Assembly (NCBI GenBank): GCA_938007995.1
Contig: CALLLW010000056.1
Coordinates: 31,706-95,705, forward strand
DNA: 64,000 bases
From: an uncultured Granulosicoccaceae bacterium
GTDB taxonomy: Bacteria > Pseudomonadota > Gammaproteobacteria > Granulosicoccales > Granulosicoccaceae
Reading direction: 5' to 3'
Below are positions 1-8,958 of the stretch, piece after piece. A program made the translations under genes and the position numbers. Numbering within the stretch: the first letter of the stretch is position 1; each line of letters starts with the position of its first letter. A model generated the notes under the pieces. It made no database searches. It saw only the letters and a list, made by a program, of their open reading frames with translations, and was not told where the DNA came from.

Positions 1-1
1 T

Positions 2-1375
2 GGCCTGTGGACGGTAAACCATGAATTTATCAGTAACGATAATCGCCATATACCCGGTGTCAATCGTCACTTCACCAGACTGCGTCATCTGGGCGGTTTA
101 TCAAGCCGATGGTCTACTGCGATAGACATTAGCAACGTCAGTGACGGTGATTATTTTGAAGACCTCGGCGATACACTTAACATTGCCAGTATTACTCACC
201 TGCAACGCCGTGGTGATATCACTTACGCTGCAGAAAACTATGTCTTCCGTACCAGGCTGCTCAGTTATCAAACTGTTGATGAGTCTATCGCAGCGGATGA
301 AAGACCTTACCAGCAACTGCCACAACTGACTTTTGACTACAGAAAATCCATTGCAGCAACAAACATCGATGCAACCATAGACTCGGAACTGGTTTACTTT
401 GATCGCGATAACTCTATCACCGGTGCACGTCTTGATATTGAACCAAAACTTGAATGGAACTTACGCCGTGCTGCATGGTACTCAACCATTGGCAGTAGCG
501 TCAGGCATACCCGCTACGATCTTGACCAACTATCATCTGAAACCCGTACTGTGCCGATTTTTTCTGCAGAGGGCGGCATGTTCTTTGACCGCATAAACGA
601 GCCCGATGGCAGCGTACTGACACTGGAACCGCGTTTGTACTATCTCTATGCAAGACGCACTGAGCAAAGCCAGATACCGGTGTTTGATTCCGGTGCTCTG
701 GACTTTAACTTCTCACAACTGTTTCGAGAAAATCGCTTCTCCGGTGCTGATCGGGTTAACGACGCCAATCAACTTACGCTTGCGTTGAGTTCAAGGCGTT
801 TGAATAAAGACGGACGTGAAACTTTCCAGGCAAGTATCGGCCAGATTCAGTACTTTGAAGATCGCACAGTAACCCTGCCCGGCGAAGCCATAGAAACCAC
901 ATCAGGCTCCGATGTGGTTGCAGAAATGGAACTGGAGTTTGATCAAAACTGGACTATCTCTTCAGCGCTGCAGTGGAACACAGACTCCGCAACCACAGAA
1001 CGTTCATCAGCTGCCATTCGCTATCGCAATAACGATGATCGCCTGTTTAATATCGGCCATCGTTTTCTTGATGATGAAGGCGAGTTCATTAACGCCTCTT
1101 TTGCCTGGCCGGTCAGCGAAAAATGGCGCGTGGCCGCTGGCTGGAACTACTCGCTGGATGACAAGGTGTCGATCGAGTCCGTGCTGGGTATAGAATACGA
1201 AGACTGTTGCTGGGCATTTCGCACTGCCGCACGCCGCTTCATCGCTGACGATGGCCAGGACCAGAACACCGGATTCTTTTTCCAACTGGTACTGAAAGGA
1301 CTGGCACCGGTCGGCCAAAATGTTACCGAAGTGCTGCGCGAGGCAGTTGGCGGTTATACTAGTGATGTGGAATAA
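2..1375 (+). CDS. lptD: LPS-assembly protein LptD, C-terminal part (5' end outside the window)
   Basis: LptD forms the outer-membrane beta-barrel that, with LptE, inserts lipopolysaccharide into the outer leaflet. The frame is open from base 2, so about 457 C-terminal residues are present and the N-terminal periplasmic domain and start lie upstream. Visible signs are alternating beta-strand composition (WTVNHEFISND at the start, ITHLQRRGDITY, LTLEPRLYYLYARR) and the family-typical late segment EYEDCCWAFR, whose paired cysteines match the C-terminal Cys pair of LptD disulfides. The protein ends at a TAA. The following surA, pdxA and rsmA genes are the usual gammaproteobacterial partners, which supports the call. 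Only the barrel half can be judged. Confidence 0.93.
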   Translation, partial: GLWTVNHEFISNDNRHIPGVNRHFTRLRHLGGLSSRWSTAIDISNVSDGDYFEDLGDTLNIASITHLQRRGDITYAAENYVFRTRLLSYQTVDESIAADERPYQQLPQLTFDYRKSIAATNIDATIDSELVYFDRDNSITGARLDIEPKLEWNLRRAAWYSTIGSSVRHTRYDLDQLSSETRTVPIFSAEGGMFFDRINEPDGSVLTLEPRLYYLYARRTEQSQIPVFDSGALDFNFSQLFRENRFSGADRVNDANQLTLALSSRRLNKDGRETFQASIGQIQYFEDRTVTLPGEAIETTSGSDVVAEMELEFDQNWTISSALQWNTDSATTERSSAAIRYRNNDDRLFNIGHRFLDDEGEFINASFAWPVSEKWRVAAGWNYSLDDKVSIESVLGIEYEDCCWAFRTAARRFIADDGQDQNTGFFFQLVLKGLAPVGQNVTEVLREAVGGYTSDVE

Positions 1376-1452
1376 CCGAGAACACTGTCGGCGTTTGCCG
1401 GTCAGAGCGGGCATAGACCGGATAAAGCGCTGACCAAAATATTGGCAAACCC

Positions 1453-1548
1453 CGGGTCAAAGTACAGCTCAATGCACAGGCCGATTCACGGGCCAATGCA
1501 CGGGCCAAAGTACAAATAAAAGCACAGATCAAAGCACAGACAGGTGTC
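1453..1548. repeat. Degenerate 12-nt tandem repeat upstream of surA
   Basis: Seven consecutive 12-nt units fit a consensus near CRGGYCAAWGYA (for example 1489-1500 and 1501-1512); an eighth, weaker unit runs to 1548. The array fills most of the lptD-surA gap and ends at the putative surA ribosome-binding site (AGGTG at 1542-1546). No function is known. It could be an expanded microsatellite or affect surA leader RNA. Confidence 0.75.
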
Positions 1549-1553
1549 TTGTT

Positions 1554-2954
1554 ATGCGATTACTCAATAATTTTCACTACAACTCCCATCAGAGAAAAGC
1601 CTTCACCTTGAATAGATCTCAGATGAAACACTCGCAGGCAGTATTATCAATGACACTTATGCTGAAACAACACTTAAAAACACTGCTCTGCGCTACCGCG
1701 CTGATTGCTTTTGCAATACCTGCCACCGCGCAGGAGACAAGCCTTGACAGCATCATTGCGGTTGTCAACGAAGATATCATTCTGAGCAGCGAGTTCTCGC
1801 GTGAGCGCGACACCATGCTGCGTCAGAACCAGCCGGGCCTGCCACGTGGTGAAGAACTCGACCGACTGGTGGTAGAACGATTAATCATCCGTTCTATTCA
1901 ACTGCAGGAAGCTGAGCGCAGAAACATCAGAATAGATGAAAGCGCACTGCAACGAGCCATCGAAGACATGGCCCGCAACAACAACTTAACGCCCAATCAA
2001 CTACGCGAACAAATCTCCGCTGAAGGCATAGACTTCCTGCAGTTCCGCGAAGATCTTCGTAAAAATCTGATTGTCTCAACACTGACCCGTCGGGAAATTC
2101 AATCCAACCTGTTTGTTTCAGATGCAGAGGTAGAAGAGTTACTCAGCGCAAACACCACCAGTGAAGGTGAGTTCCGCTACACGCTCGAACACATCCTGGT
2201 GAAGCTACCTGAACAGGCCGATACCCAACAAGATGCTGAAGCACTGCGTGTTGCGCAAACACTTGCCAGCCGCGCCAGAGATGGTGAAGATTTTGTCACC
2301 CTGGTTAGAAATACCCGAGCCGCCGGCACAGACATCGAAGGCGGCAACCTTGGCACCAGAAGCCTTAACGATATGCCTGATCTTTTCGCTCGCCAGATGA
2401 ACGGCTTGCAGGAAGGTGATATCACTGAACCACTGCGCAGCGTTGCAGGCTATCATCTGCTGAAACTGGTGGCGCGTGCGACGGTCAGCCAGGCGACACC
2501 GGAACGAGTAAGAGCACGGCACGTACTGGTCAGCACTCGCGGTGGTCGCAGTAACACAGAAGCCCAGAACCGCATCAGAGAAGTACAGCAACAACTCAAT
2601 AGCGGTGCAGACTTTGCCGAAGTGGTACAAACCTACTCTGATGATGCATCCACTGCGACACAGGGCGGGGATCTTGGATGGTTTGGCACCGGTGAAATGG
2701 TTGGTGAGTTCGAACAGGTCGCTTTTTCAACACCGGTTAATGTGGCAAGCCAACCATTTAAAACTGCATTTGGCTGGCACATTTTGGAAGTACTCGAACA
2801 GCAGATGCCCGAAGTGTCTGAGGCTGCCGTAACAGAGCAGGCACGCAGCCAGATACGGCAGAAAAAAGGCGAAGAAAGATTTCAGGCGTGGCTCGATTCA
2901 CTACGTGACAATGCTTATGTCGAACTGCGCGGCTTTGCAAAAAGGTATCAATGA
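1554..2954 (+). CDS. surA: Periplasmic chaperone/peptidyl-prolyl isomerase SurA
   Basis: SurA escorts unfolded outer-membrane proteins, LptD among them, across the periplasm to the Bam complex. The protein has a hydrophobic signal segment (LLCATALIAFAIPATAQ), the typical mature start DSIIAVVNEDIILSSE, an N-terminal chaperone domain and two parvulin domains opening with YTLEHILVKL and VRARHVLVS. The longest frame (466 aa) starts at 1554, nine bases after AGGTG, but puts over 40 residues before the hydrophobic core. ATGs at 1623 or 1650 would give a normal signal peptide, so the start is uncertain. Its stop overlaps the pdxA start by 4 nt (ATGA), indicating translational coupling. Confidence 0.95.
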   Translation: MRLLNNFHYNSHQRKAFTLNRSQMKHSQAVLSMTLMLKQHLKTLLCATALIAFAIPATAQETSLDSIIAVVNEDIILSSEFSRERDTMLRQNQPGLPRGEELDRLVVERLIIRSIQLQEAERRNIRIDESALQRAIEDMARNNNLTPNQLREQISAEGIDFLQFREDLRKNLIVSTLTRREIQSNLFVSDAEVEELLSANTTSEGEFRYTLEHILVKLPEQADTQQDAEALRVAQTLASRARDGEDFVTLVRNTRAAGTDIEGGNLGTRSLNDMPDLFARQMNGLQEGDITEPLRSVAGYHLLKLVARATVSQATPERVRARHVLVSTRGGRSNTEAQNRIREVQQQLNSGADFAEVVQTYSDDASTATQGGDLGWFGTGEMVGEFEQVAFSTPVNVASQPFKTAFGWHILEVLEQQMPEVSEAAVTEQARSQIRQKKGEERFQAWLDSLRDNAYVELRGFAKRYQ

Positions 2955-3925
2955 GCGATACCGTCCGTATTGCTATCACCGCAGGAGAACCGGCAGGCAT
3001 TGCACCGGACCTGTGTGCCACACTGCAGGCTAAACCAGGTGCGGAGCTGATCTTAATCGCTGATCCCGAGCTGCTGAATTCCCGCGCCAGCCAACTCGGA
3101 CTAAGCTGTTCTGTAAAACACTTTAATAAAACCGCAATGGCAGAACAGGTTTCTATTTTGCCACTCAAAACCAATGTACCGGTGCAGACAGGCAGGCTGG
3201 ATCCAGCTAATTCATCTTACGTGCTTGAATCGATCAATATCGCCACGGATGGGTGTCTTGACGGTTTGTTCGACGCGATGGTCACTCCACCGGTGCATAA
3301 AGGTGTAATCAACGATGCCGGTATGCCTTTTTCAGGACACACTGAGTTTATCGCTGAAAGACTAAACGCCACACCACTGATGGTATTGGCTGCAGAGCAA
3401 TTAAAAGTAGCACTGGTCACCACTCATTTACCGTTGAAAGATGTCGCCAGTGCGATCACGCATGATGCGGTAGTCGATTGCCTGCAGATACTGCATCAGG
3501 ATTTACAATCCAAATACAAAATTAGAAAACCACATATTCTGGTTTGTGGATTAAACCCGCATGCCGGAGAGTCCGGTCACCTTGGCCGTGAAGAGATAGA
3601 GATAATTACACCTGCAGTTGAATCAGCACGCGCAAAAGACATTCATGTGACCGGCCCGCTACCGGCTGATACACTTTTCACACACAGGCATCTGAAAGAT
3701 GCAGATGCGGTATTGGCAATGTACCACGATCAGGGTTTACCGGTGCTAAAGTACGCAGGCTTCGGGAAAGCGGTAAATATCACCTTCGGTTTACCTATCA
3801 TTCGCACATCGGTTGATCATGGTACGGCCCTTGATCTGGCAGGCACCGGCAAAGCAGAAGCAGGTAGCCTGTATGCTGCTATCGACCTTGCGATAGATTT
3901 AGCGCGTCAAAATAAAAAACAGTAA
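2951..3925 (+). CDS. pdxA: 4-hydroxythreonine-4-phosphate dehydrogenase PdxA
   Basis: PdxA oxidises 4-phosphohydroxy-L-threonine with NAD in the DXP-dependent vitamin B6 pathway; its product is condensed by PdxJ to pyridoxine 5'-phosphate. The 324-residue length is normal. Recognisable elements are ITAGEPAGIAPDL near the N-terminus, the metal-binding SGHTEFIAE, LNPHAGESGHLGREE and the late YHDQGLPVLKYAGFGKAVNIT stretch carrying the conserved Asp/His. It starts inside the surA stop codon and is followed 59 nt later by rsmA, the classical surA-pdxA-rsmA order. Confidence 0.96.
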   Translation: MSDTVRIAITAGEPAGIAPDLCATLQAKPGAELILIADPELLNSRASQLGLSCSVKHFNKTAMAEQVSILPLKTNVPVQTGRLDPANSSYVLESINIATDGCLDGLFDAMVTPPVHKGVINDAGMPFSGHTEFIAERLNATPLMVLAAEQLKVALVTTHLPLKDVASAITHDAVVDCLQILHQDLQSKYKIRKPHILVCGLNPHAGESGHLGREEIEIITPAVESARAKDIHVTGPLPADTLFTHRHLKDADAVLAMYHDQGLPVLKYAGFGKAVNITFGLPIIRTSVDHGTALDLAGTGKAEAGSLYAAIDLAIDLARQNKKQ

Positions 3926-3984
3926 AGCGCTGAACAACCTATACCAAACGACAGATCTGTCTGTCAGTCAATGAGCTAAAGACT

Positions 3985-4767
3985 ATGACAAGACATCAGG
4001 CGCGTAAACGCTTCGGGCAGAACTTCCTGACTGACCATCAGATCATCGATCAAATCAGCAGCCTGTTTGCAGGACCGCCTGAAGAAGAATATCAGTTAAT
4101 AGAGATTGGCCCCGGCAGAGGTGCTCTAACCGAAGCGTTGCTTAAGCACAATACTCCTCTGATAGCACTTGAGCTTGATCGCGATCTGATACCAATCCTT
4201 ATCGCTCGATTTTCGCATCACCGCCACTTCACGCTCCAACAGGGTGATGCGCTACAAACTGACTTTACAACACTTGCGAACGGACTGCCGATGCGCCTTG
4301 TTGGCAATTTGCCGTACAACGTCGCCACTCCGCTTATTTTTCAGTTGCTGGAGAAATTAGAACAGATCGTAGACATGCACTTTATGCTGCAGTGGGAAGT
4401 CGTTGCCAGAATATGCGCCCAACCGGGAGACAGTCACTATGGCCAGTTATCAGTAATTGTTCAAAACCAGTGTCACACCAGAGCGCTTTTTCAAGTGCCA
4501 CCGGAATCCTTCTCACCGGCACCTAAGGTAGATTCCGGTTTTATTGCTATCACACCGCGAGAAACACCAGTCATAGCAAAAGAAAAACAAAAGCAATTTA
4601 GCCAGCTGGTTAAAACAGCATTTGCTCATCGGCGCAAAACTCTTAGAAACAACCTGAAAAACCTTCTTGATAAAGACGCAATAGAAAGTGCAGGTATTGA
4701 TCCTTCCACCAGGGCAGAAACACTCAGCCTGGAGGATTACGCCAGACTGACTGAACAGCTGGCCTGA
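3985..4767 (+). CDS. rsmA: 16S rRNA adenine-N6,N6-dimethyltransferase RsmA (KsgA)
   Basis: RsmA dimethylates two adjacent adenines in helix 45 of 16S rRNA during late 30S maturation. The 260-residue protein shows RKRFGQNFLTD at the N-terminus, the SAM-binding EIGPGRGALTEALL, the catalytic NLPYNVATPLIF (N-L-P-Y motif) and the C-terminal AHRRKTLRNNL. In many gammaproteobacteria apaG and apaH follow directly; here they lie 6.4 kb downstream (11133-12388) with foreign-looking genes between. No clear terminator is visible after the stop. Confidence 0.97.
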   Translation: MTRHQARKRFGQNFLTDHQIIDQISSLFAGPPEEEYQLIEIGPGRGALTEALLKHNTPLIALELDRDLIPILIARFSHHRHFTLQQGDALQTDFTTLANGLPMRLVGNLPYNVATPLIFQLLEKLEQIVDMHFMLQWEVVARICAQPGDSHYGQLSVIVQNQCHTRALFQVPPESFSPAPKVDSGFIAITPRETPVIAKEKQKQFSQLVKTAFAHRRKTLRNNLKNLLDKDAIESAGIDPSTRAETLSLEDYARLTEQLA

Positions 4768-4874
4768 ACTGCCTGACTGCACAGATCAAAAAATTACTCC
4801 AGTTGAAAGCCCATACCTAAGCGCAATCATCTGCTGCGTAAGCGATGGAAGTCGTTTACTACCAGCCTGGTTTT

Positions 4875-6227
4875 CTAAAAAAACACTGACAGTAAAGCCG
4901 CTGCCAACGCTGACATCACAAGTATCACCGCTATAGATTGATGATAGATAAAAGCAGCAATACCACATAGCACACTCAATAGAGCAACCCGCCAGTCAAT
5001 CGAGCTTAGCGTTGGTGTCCAGAGTGTCAGTAAGCCGTGCTTGATCGGCTCCACCTGTCGAAACAAAACGTGAAGTGCGAACCAGACAGACAAATTCAGA
5101 ATCACTCCCACCACAGCTGCCGTTATAGCCGACATCGCGCCTTTTAGCCTCGGCTGATCGCTGAGCCAGTCAATGTAGGGAGCACCGGCAAAAATCCATA
5201 AAAAGCACGGTATAAAAGTCACCCACAAAGTCATCAATGCTGCACCGGCAGCAAGTGCAAACCCGCCCTCCTTAAACCCTGCCAGAAAAGCGACAAACTC
5301 GGTAACCAGAATCAGTGGACCGGGCGTTGTCTCTGCAAGCCCGAGCCCGTCCATCATCTCACCCGCAGTCAGCCAGCCATAGTGAGTGACCATGTCCTGC
5401 GCAAGGTAGGCGAGAACTGCGTAAGCGCCACCAAAAGTTACTACTGCAAGTTGTGAGAAGAATGCCCCAACCTGCAGCAACAGATCATGTGCACCAAGCG
5501 TCCACAAGCCGATAAACGGCAACACCCAAAGAACCAGCCAGACAACGACTGTAGATATCGTGGAGCGAAATTGATGTGCATCGGGGGCTGCGATGTGTTC
5601 ACTGACAGTATTGTGATTTTTGCTACGCAGAAAACCATACAGTGCAGCCGCTGCAATGATAAGCGGGAACGATACGTTAAAGAAAAAGATCATTATAAAA
5701 GCCAGTACTGCGACAGCCCAATGCTCAGCATTGGTCAAGGCTTTTTTTGCCACTCGTAACAATGCTTCGATAACAACAATAATAACTGCCGCCTTTATTC
5801 CAAGAAACAAAGTTTCTACCAGGCCCACCTTGCCGTACAGCGAATAGATAATGGCGAAGATGAATACCACTAAAGCACCTGGCACCACAAACAACAACCC
5901 TGCTACCAAGCCACCTCGAACACCGTGCAGTTTCCAACCTGAATAGGTTGCAAGTTGCATTGCTTCGGGACCGGGCAACAACATACAAAAACTCAATGCA
6001 CTCAAGTACTGCTTTTCAGTGAGCCATTTCTTTTCTGCAACAACGATTTTATGCATTAACGCAATTTGTGCCGCTGGACCACCAAACGACAATAGTCCGA
6101 TTTTTAGCCAGACAAGAAATGCCTGTGTTAATGAAGGCTGCAGACCGGAACAATCAGATTCATGCGGGAATTTATCTGCATTACTATCACCTGACTGGCT
6201 GAATTGCTGTTTCGATTTTTTCTCCAT
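4875..6227 (-). CDS. chrA: Chromate transporter ChrA (long, two-domain)
   Basis: ChrA is an inner-membrane CHR-superfamily carrier that expels chromate and confers resistance. The protein has two homologous halves, each opening with a Phe-Gly-Gly motif (LSFGGPAAQIALM and VTFGGAYAVLAYL) and followed by PGP-containing helices (LPGPEAMQLATYSGW, TTPGPLILVTEFVAF), the hallmark of full-length CHR proteins; about ten hydrophobic helices are apparent. The ATG at 6227, with AAGGT upstream, is preferred to the longer frame from 6266 because that one runs into the preceding gene. It lies 5 nt after the stop of the rhodanese/ChrB gene, so the two form an operon. Transported substrate is inferred from family. 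Confidence 0.93.
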   Translation of the reverse strand: MEKKSKQQFSQSGDSNADKFPHESDCSGLQPSLTQAFLVWLKIGLLSFGGPAAQIALMHKIVVAEKKWLTEKQYLSALSFCMLLPGPEAMQLATYSGWKLHGVRGGLVAGLLFVVPGALVVFIFAIIYSLYGKVGLVETLFLGIKAAVIIVVIEALLRVAKKALTNAEHWAVAVLAFIMIFFFNVSFPLIIAAAALYGFLRSKNHNTVSEHIAAPDAHQFRSTISTVVVWLVLWVLPFIGLWTLGAHDLLLQVGAFFSQLAVVTFGGAYAVLAYLAQDMVTHYGWLTAGEMMDGLGLAETTPGPLILVTEFVAFLAGFKEGGFALAAGAALMTLWVTFIPCFLWIFAGAPYIDWLSDQPRLKGAMSAITAAVVGVILNLSVWFALHVLFRQVEPIKHGLLTLWTPTLSSIDWRVALLSVLCGIAAFIYHQSIAVILVMSALAAALLSVFF

Positions 6228-6232
6228 GTGGA

Positions 6233-7075
6233 CTACCTTGATCCAGCATGACCGGCACCGGACCAATCGTGCTTTTCATCATAGGCATCCCGCGCCCAGC
6301 GATACATTGCATCATAGAGGTGCATACCCGCTTCAAGCTGTTCGAGATCATCACTGTACTGGCGTGATAAACCCAGCGACATCGCCATCAAACCAGCACA
6401 CTGTGGTGCGAGATCAAGCTGGTCAGTGTCCGCTCCGCGTATTACAGTTGCCAGTCGACCAAGCGCTTCAGCGGGTTTGCTATCACCTCGCAACCCAAAT
6501 TCCTGCAGCATCGTGTCAAAGGTACAGCCGGAATCACGATGGGTGAAGCGTACATCTTCAACATCAAACGCCGTGGCATTAAACTTTTCAGCCACAAGCT
6601 TTACCTGTGAACCGGTAACAAACATAAACTTCGCTTCAAGATCAACAAACCGCCTGATCAGCCACGCACAGGCAATGCGATCAACCTTTGGCCGGGTTCT
6701 GGTGACCCAAACGGACTGCCCGCCACCATTACGCGGAACATCGTTAGTCATCAGCATTCCAGCATCACGCCAGCCAAATTGCCCACCTTCAAGCACCTCG
6801 GCAGCCACTCCTTTTGACCTGAGCAATGCCGCAACACCTTCGCTAATTTTAAGGCCTTTCTGGCAATAGACAACGGCACGCTGTCCGCCAGTGTCAGCAG
6901 CGATAGCATCAATCTGATCGACTACAGACGGAAACTCACGGCGAATAGCACAAGGTATTAAGCGCGGATCGTCATCGAAATCTTCACCATTGCGTACATC
7001 GATGATGGCTGGAGCTGCAGGAGTTCCGACAAGACGGGATAACTGTGAAACGGATATCTGTACCGGTGACGTCAT
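6233..7075 (-). CDS. Rhodanese domain fused to a ChrB-type C-terminal domain
   Basis: The protein of about 280 residues has two parts. Residues ~1-105 form a rhodanese fold (AIIDVRNGEDFDDD, then the active-site loop YCQKGLKISEG with its Cys). Residues ~115-280 form the ChrB C-terminal domain seen in chromate-resistance proteins (WVTRTRPKVDRIACAWLIRR, FDVEDVRFTHRDSGCTFDTM). The start at 7075 is supported by GGGAAGGA just upstream; the frame extends to 7171 but lacks a better signal. It precedes chrA in one operon. The ChrB domain has been linked to chromate response in other bacteria; whether this fusion senses, reduces or regulates is unknown. A classical ChrB N-terminal regulatory domain is absent, replaced by rhodanese. 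Confidence 0.88.
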   Translation of the reverse strand: MTSPVQISVSQLSRLVGTPAAPAIIDVRNGEDFDDDPRLIPCAIRREFPSVVDQIDAIAADTGGQRAVVYCQKGLKISEGVAALLRSKGVAAEVLEGGQFGWRDAGMLMTNDVPRNGGGQSVWVTRTRPKVDRIACAWLIRRFVDLEAKFMFVTGSQVKLVAEKFNATAFDVEDVRFTHRDSGCTFDTMLQEFGLRGDSKPAEALGRLATVIRGADTDQLDLAPQCAGLMAMSLGLSRQYSDDLEQLEAGMHLYDAMYRWARDAYDEKHDWSGAGHAGSR

Positions 7076-7162
7076 AACGCATCCTTCCCTATTTTCAGGG
7101 TTAACGAATACTGTACCGATGTTTACCGGTACGGTCAGTAGTTGGATGCGAATCTTCAGCTG

Positions 7163-7236
7163 ACGCCTCAAGAGGCGTTCGCAGCCCCTTGTCGATATTC
7201 TCTATAATCCTGATGGCAGGATCAAGTCAATTGACT
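7163..7236 (-). promoter_or_regulatory. Candidate chr operon promoter with nested inverted repeats
   Basis: On the minus strand a -35-like TTGACT (7225-7230) and a -10-like TATAGA (7201-7206) are 18 nt apart. The spacer contains an inverted repeat ATCCTG-N4-CAGGAT (7207-7222), and the -35 sits in the perfect 12-bp palindrome AGTCAATTGACT (7225-7236). A third inverted repeat, ACGCCTC-AA-GAGGCGT (7163-7178), lies just downstream in the leader. The arrangement suggests repressor or activator sites controlling the rhodanese/ChrB-chrA operon. Seen by eye; no start site is known. Confidence 0.55.
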
Positions 7237-7333
7237 GGTACTATGCATTAAAGGTGTAATATCAGTAATTTGCAATCAGCACGGTCAGTGATACTTCATG
7301 TCCGTCCGGATTGCAATCATATCTATTGTTTGA

Positions 7334-8072
7334 CACGCAGCCATACAAGATAACAACGTCTCTACCGGCCAACTTAAAGAAATCCGTCAGCGCGGGTGCC
7401 TGATTATCCGCAACGTGTTTGAAAGCCAACAGGCAGAAGACTGGAATAGCGAGCTTGGCGATTATCTCAATAACAATAACTACTACAACAAACAAAAAGA
7501 AAAAGCCGGCCTCGATAACTACTTTGATAATCTCCAAGACGCAAAGCCGCAGATATTTGGCGTCTATTGGTCTCGCCCACAGGTGCTAGCCAGACAAGCG
7601 CACTCAATGGCTGTAACCAAACGTTTTTAAACAACTTATGGGATGTATCAGCTCCCGCCGGCGCAGAGTTCAATTCCGATCTTGACTACACCTATGCCAA
7701 TCGCACACGACGCCGCGCACCGGGTGACAAGACACTGGGCTGTTACCGCACGTAGATGCAGGATCTTACGAGCGATGGGTTGACCCGGCTTTTCAGCCAT
7801 CCAGACTGTCAAGCCGGGAGACACCGTCTGGTGGCACCCGGATGTTGTCCATTCTGTCGGAAGTGAACATCGCGGTAACAACTATGCGAATGTGATCTAC
7901 ATTGGTGCAAGCCCTGCATGTGCAAAAAAACAAAGCATATGCACAACGCCAGGCAGCGTACTTTTTATCTGGCAAAAGCGCGCCCGACTTTGCCGCATAG
8001 GACTATGAAGGTCGCGCGACACTGAACGACCTGACTGATCCTGGTAAAAAACAAATGCTTAATGCCAATTAA
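7334..8072 (+). pseudogene. Decayed DUF1479 (YbiU-like) 2-oxoglutarate/Fe oxygenase gene
   Basis: Fragments in several frames match the recalled DUF1479/YbiU pattern in order. Frame one (to 7630) reads RQRGCLIIRNVFESQQAEDW and IFGVYWSRPQVLARQ. A one-base loss in a T run near 7625 shifts to FLNNLWDVSAP and NRTRRRAPGDKTLG. A further shift near 7735 exposes the iron-binding-like PHVDAGSYERW. About 120 codons are then missing before PGDTVWWHPDVVHSV (from ~7811). A shift in an A run near 7925 and an in-frame TAG near 7998 precede DYEGRATLNDL, ending at TAA 8072. The N-terminal part is also absent. Several independent lesions make this a clear pseudogene. Family function is unknown. Confidence 0.85.
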
Positions 8073-8136
8073 GAGTTTCAAGCTAGAAGTTTGTAGCTGC
8101 AAAATACAGCTACGAGCAGATCATGCCCTAAAATCA

Positions 8137-8829
8137 TTAAGCTGCAAGCTTACCCTTACGTCCCATGCCGTCGTACATATCGAGCAATGTATTAAACCAT
8201 CGCAATACCGCCGTATCACCGCTCAGGTAATCTGTACTGCTGGTTGTATTTAACCACTGCAGTGCACCAAAAACTGCGTAGTCGGCAAATAGTGGCGTCG
8301 CACCACCAATAAATGACTGGGTTTTCAGGGTCATTTCTAATGGCGTTAACGCTTTAGTTAATCCGTCAGCATTCTTCGGGTGCTTTGCTGAAAACTCTTC
8401 AAGTGTACAACCGAACATTTTCTCACGGGTTGTGCGAAAGAATTCCTGATCTGCAGGCGCTAACGCTTTGTAGATGTCCATCAGGCAAAGTTTTGCGACT
8501 TCAGGATGAAGAGTGACCACCGACCAGTTGACAATTTGCAGTGACAGCGCCTCGCCTGCAGCACCACCAAACAGACTGGGCTTGTCTGCGTAGTTTGCTT
8601 CCAGGTACTTTGCGATCTCAAAGCTCTCTTCGACCACATTGTCACCGTCTCTGATTACCGGCACCCGTCTAGAATCACCGCCTTCAGTCGCAGCCACTTC
8701 CGTGAAAGGCACTGGTATGGTTTCCCACTGCAACCCTTTATGGGCGACAGCCATACGGACTTTCCAGCAATGCGGGCTGAAAAGATGTTTCTGGTCTGCG
8801 CCACAAAGCTCGTAAATCTGGATAGTCAT
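8137..8829 (-). CDS. Glutathione S-transferase family protein
   Basis: A thioredoxin-fold N-terminal domain (IYELCGADQKHLFSPHCWKVRMAVAHKGL, residues ~4-32, with S/C near the usual catalytic position) includes the cis-Pro segment RRVPVIRDGDNVVEES, which binds the glutathione gamma-glutamyl group. An all-helical C-terminal domain follows (residues ~85-230). The ATG at 8829 is used; the frame extends to a TTG at 8856 but the ATG has a GGGA signal and fits the family N-terminus. Length (230 aa) is normal. Substrate is not predictable; C-terminal features resemble fungal and beta-etherase-like branches only loosely. It stands alone between a pseudogene and a secreted-protein gene. Confidence 0.85.
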   Translation of the reverse strand: MTIQIYELCGADQKHLFSPHCWKVRMAVAHKGLQWETIPVPFTEVAATEGGDSRRVPVIRDGDNVVEESFEIAKYLEANYADKPSLFGGAAGEALSLQIVNWSVVTLHPEVAKLCLMDIYKALAPADQEFFRTTREKMFGCTLEEFSAKHPKNADGLTKALTPLEMTLKTQSFIGGATPLFADYAVFGALQWLNTTSSTDYLSGDTAVLRWFNTLLDMYDGMGRKGKLAA

Positions 8830-8863
8830 TTTGAATTCCCGTTGTTCCTGAGACAATGAAGTT

Positions 8864-8879
8864 TGCCGTTTTAACGGCA
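8864..8879. promoter_or_regulatory. Inverted repeat upstream of the GST gene
   Basis: TGCCGTT-TT-AACGGCA is a perfect 7-bp inverted repeat 35 nt upstream of the GST start codon at 8829. Position and symmetry fit an operator for a dimeric regulator. There is no T tract on either side, so a terminator is less likely. Confidence 0.35.
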
Positions 8880-8958
8880 GACTTTACCACATCAACCCGC
8901 AATAATGCGCACGGGTGAACATTCAACGAGATCTACTCACAGACTACAAACATACCGC

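Noticed and set aside
1453..1548. Possible small CRISPR array
   Set aside because: Units are 12 nt and contiguous without spacers; it is a simple tandem repeat and no cas genes are present.
4786..4968. A 60-codon minus-strand frame between rsmA and chrA
   Set aside because: Overlaps the chrA 3' end in another frame; no start signal and no recognisable family.
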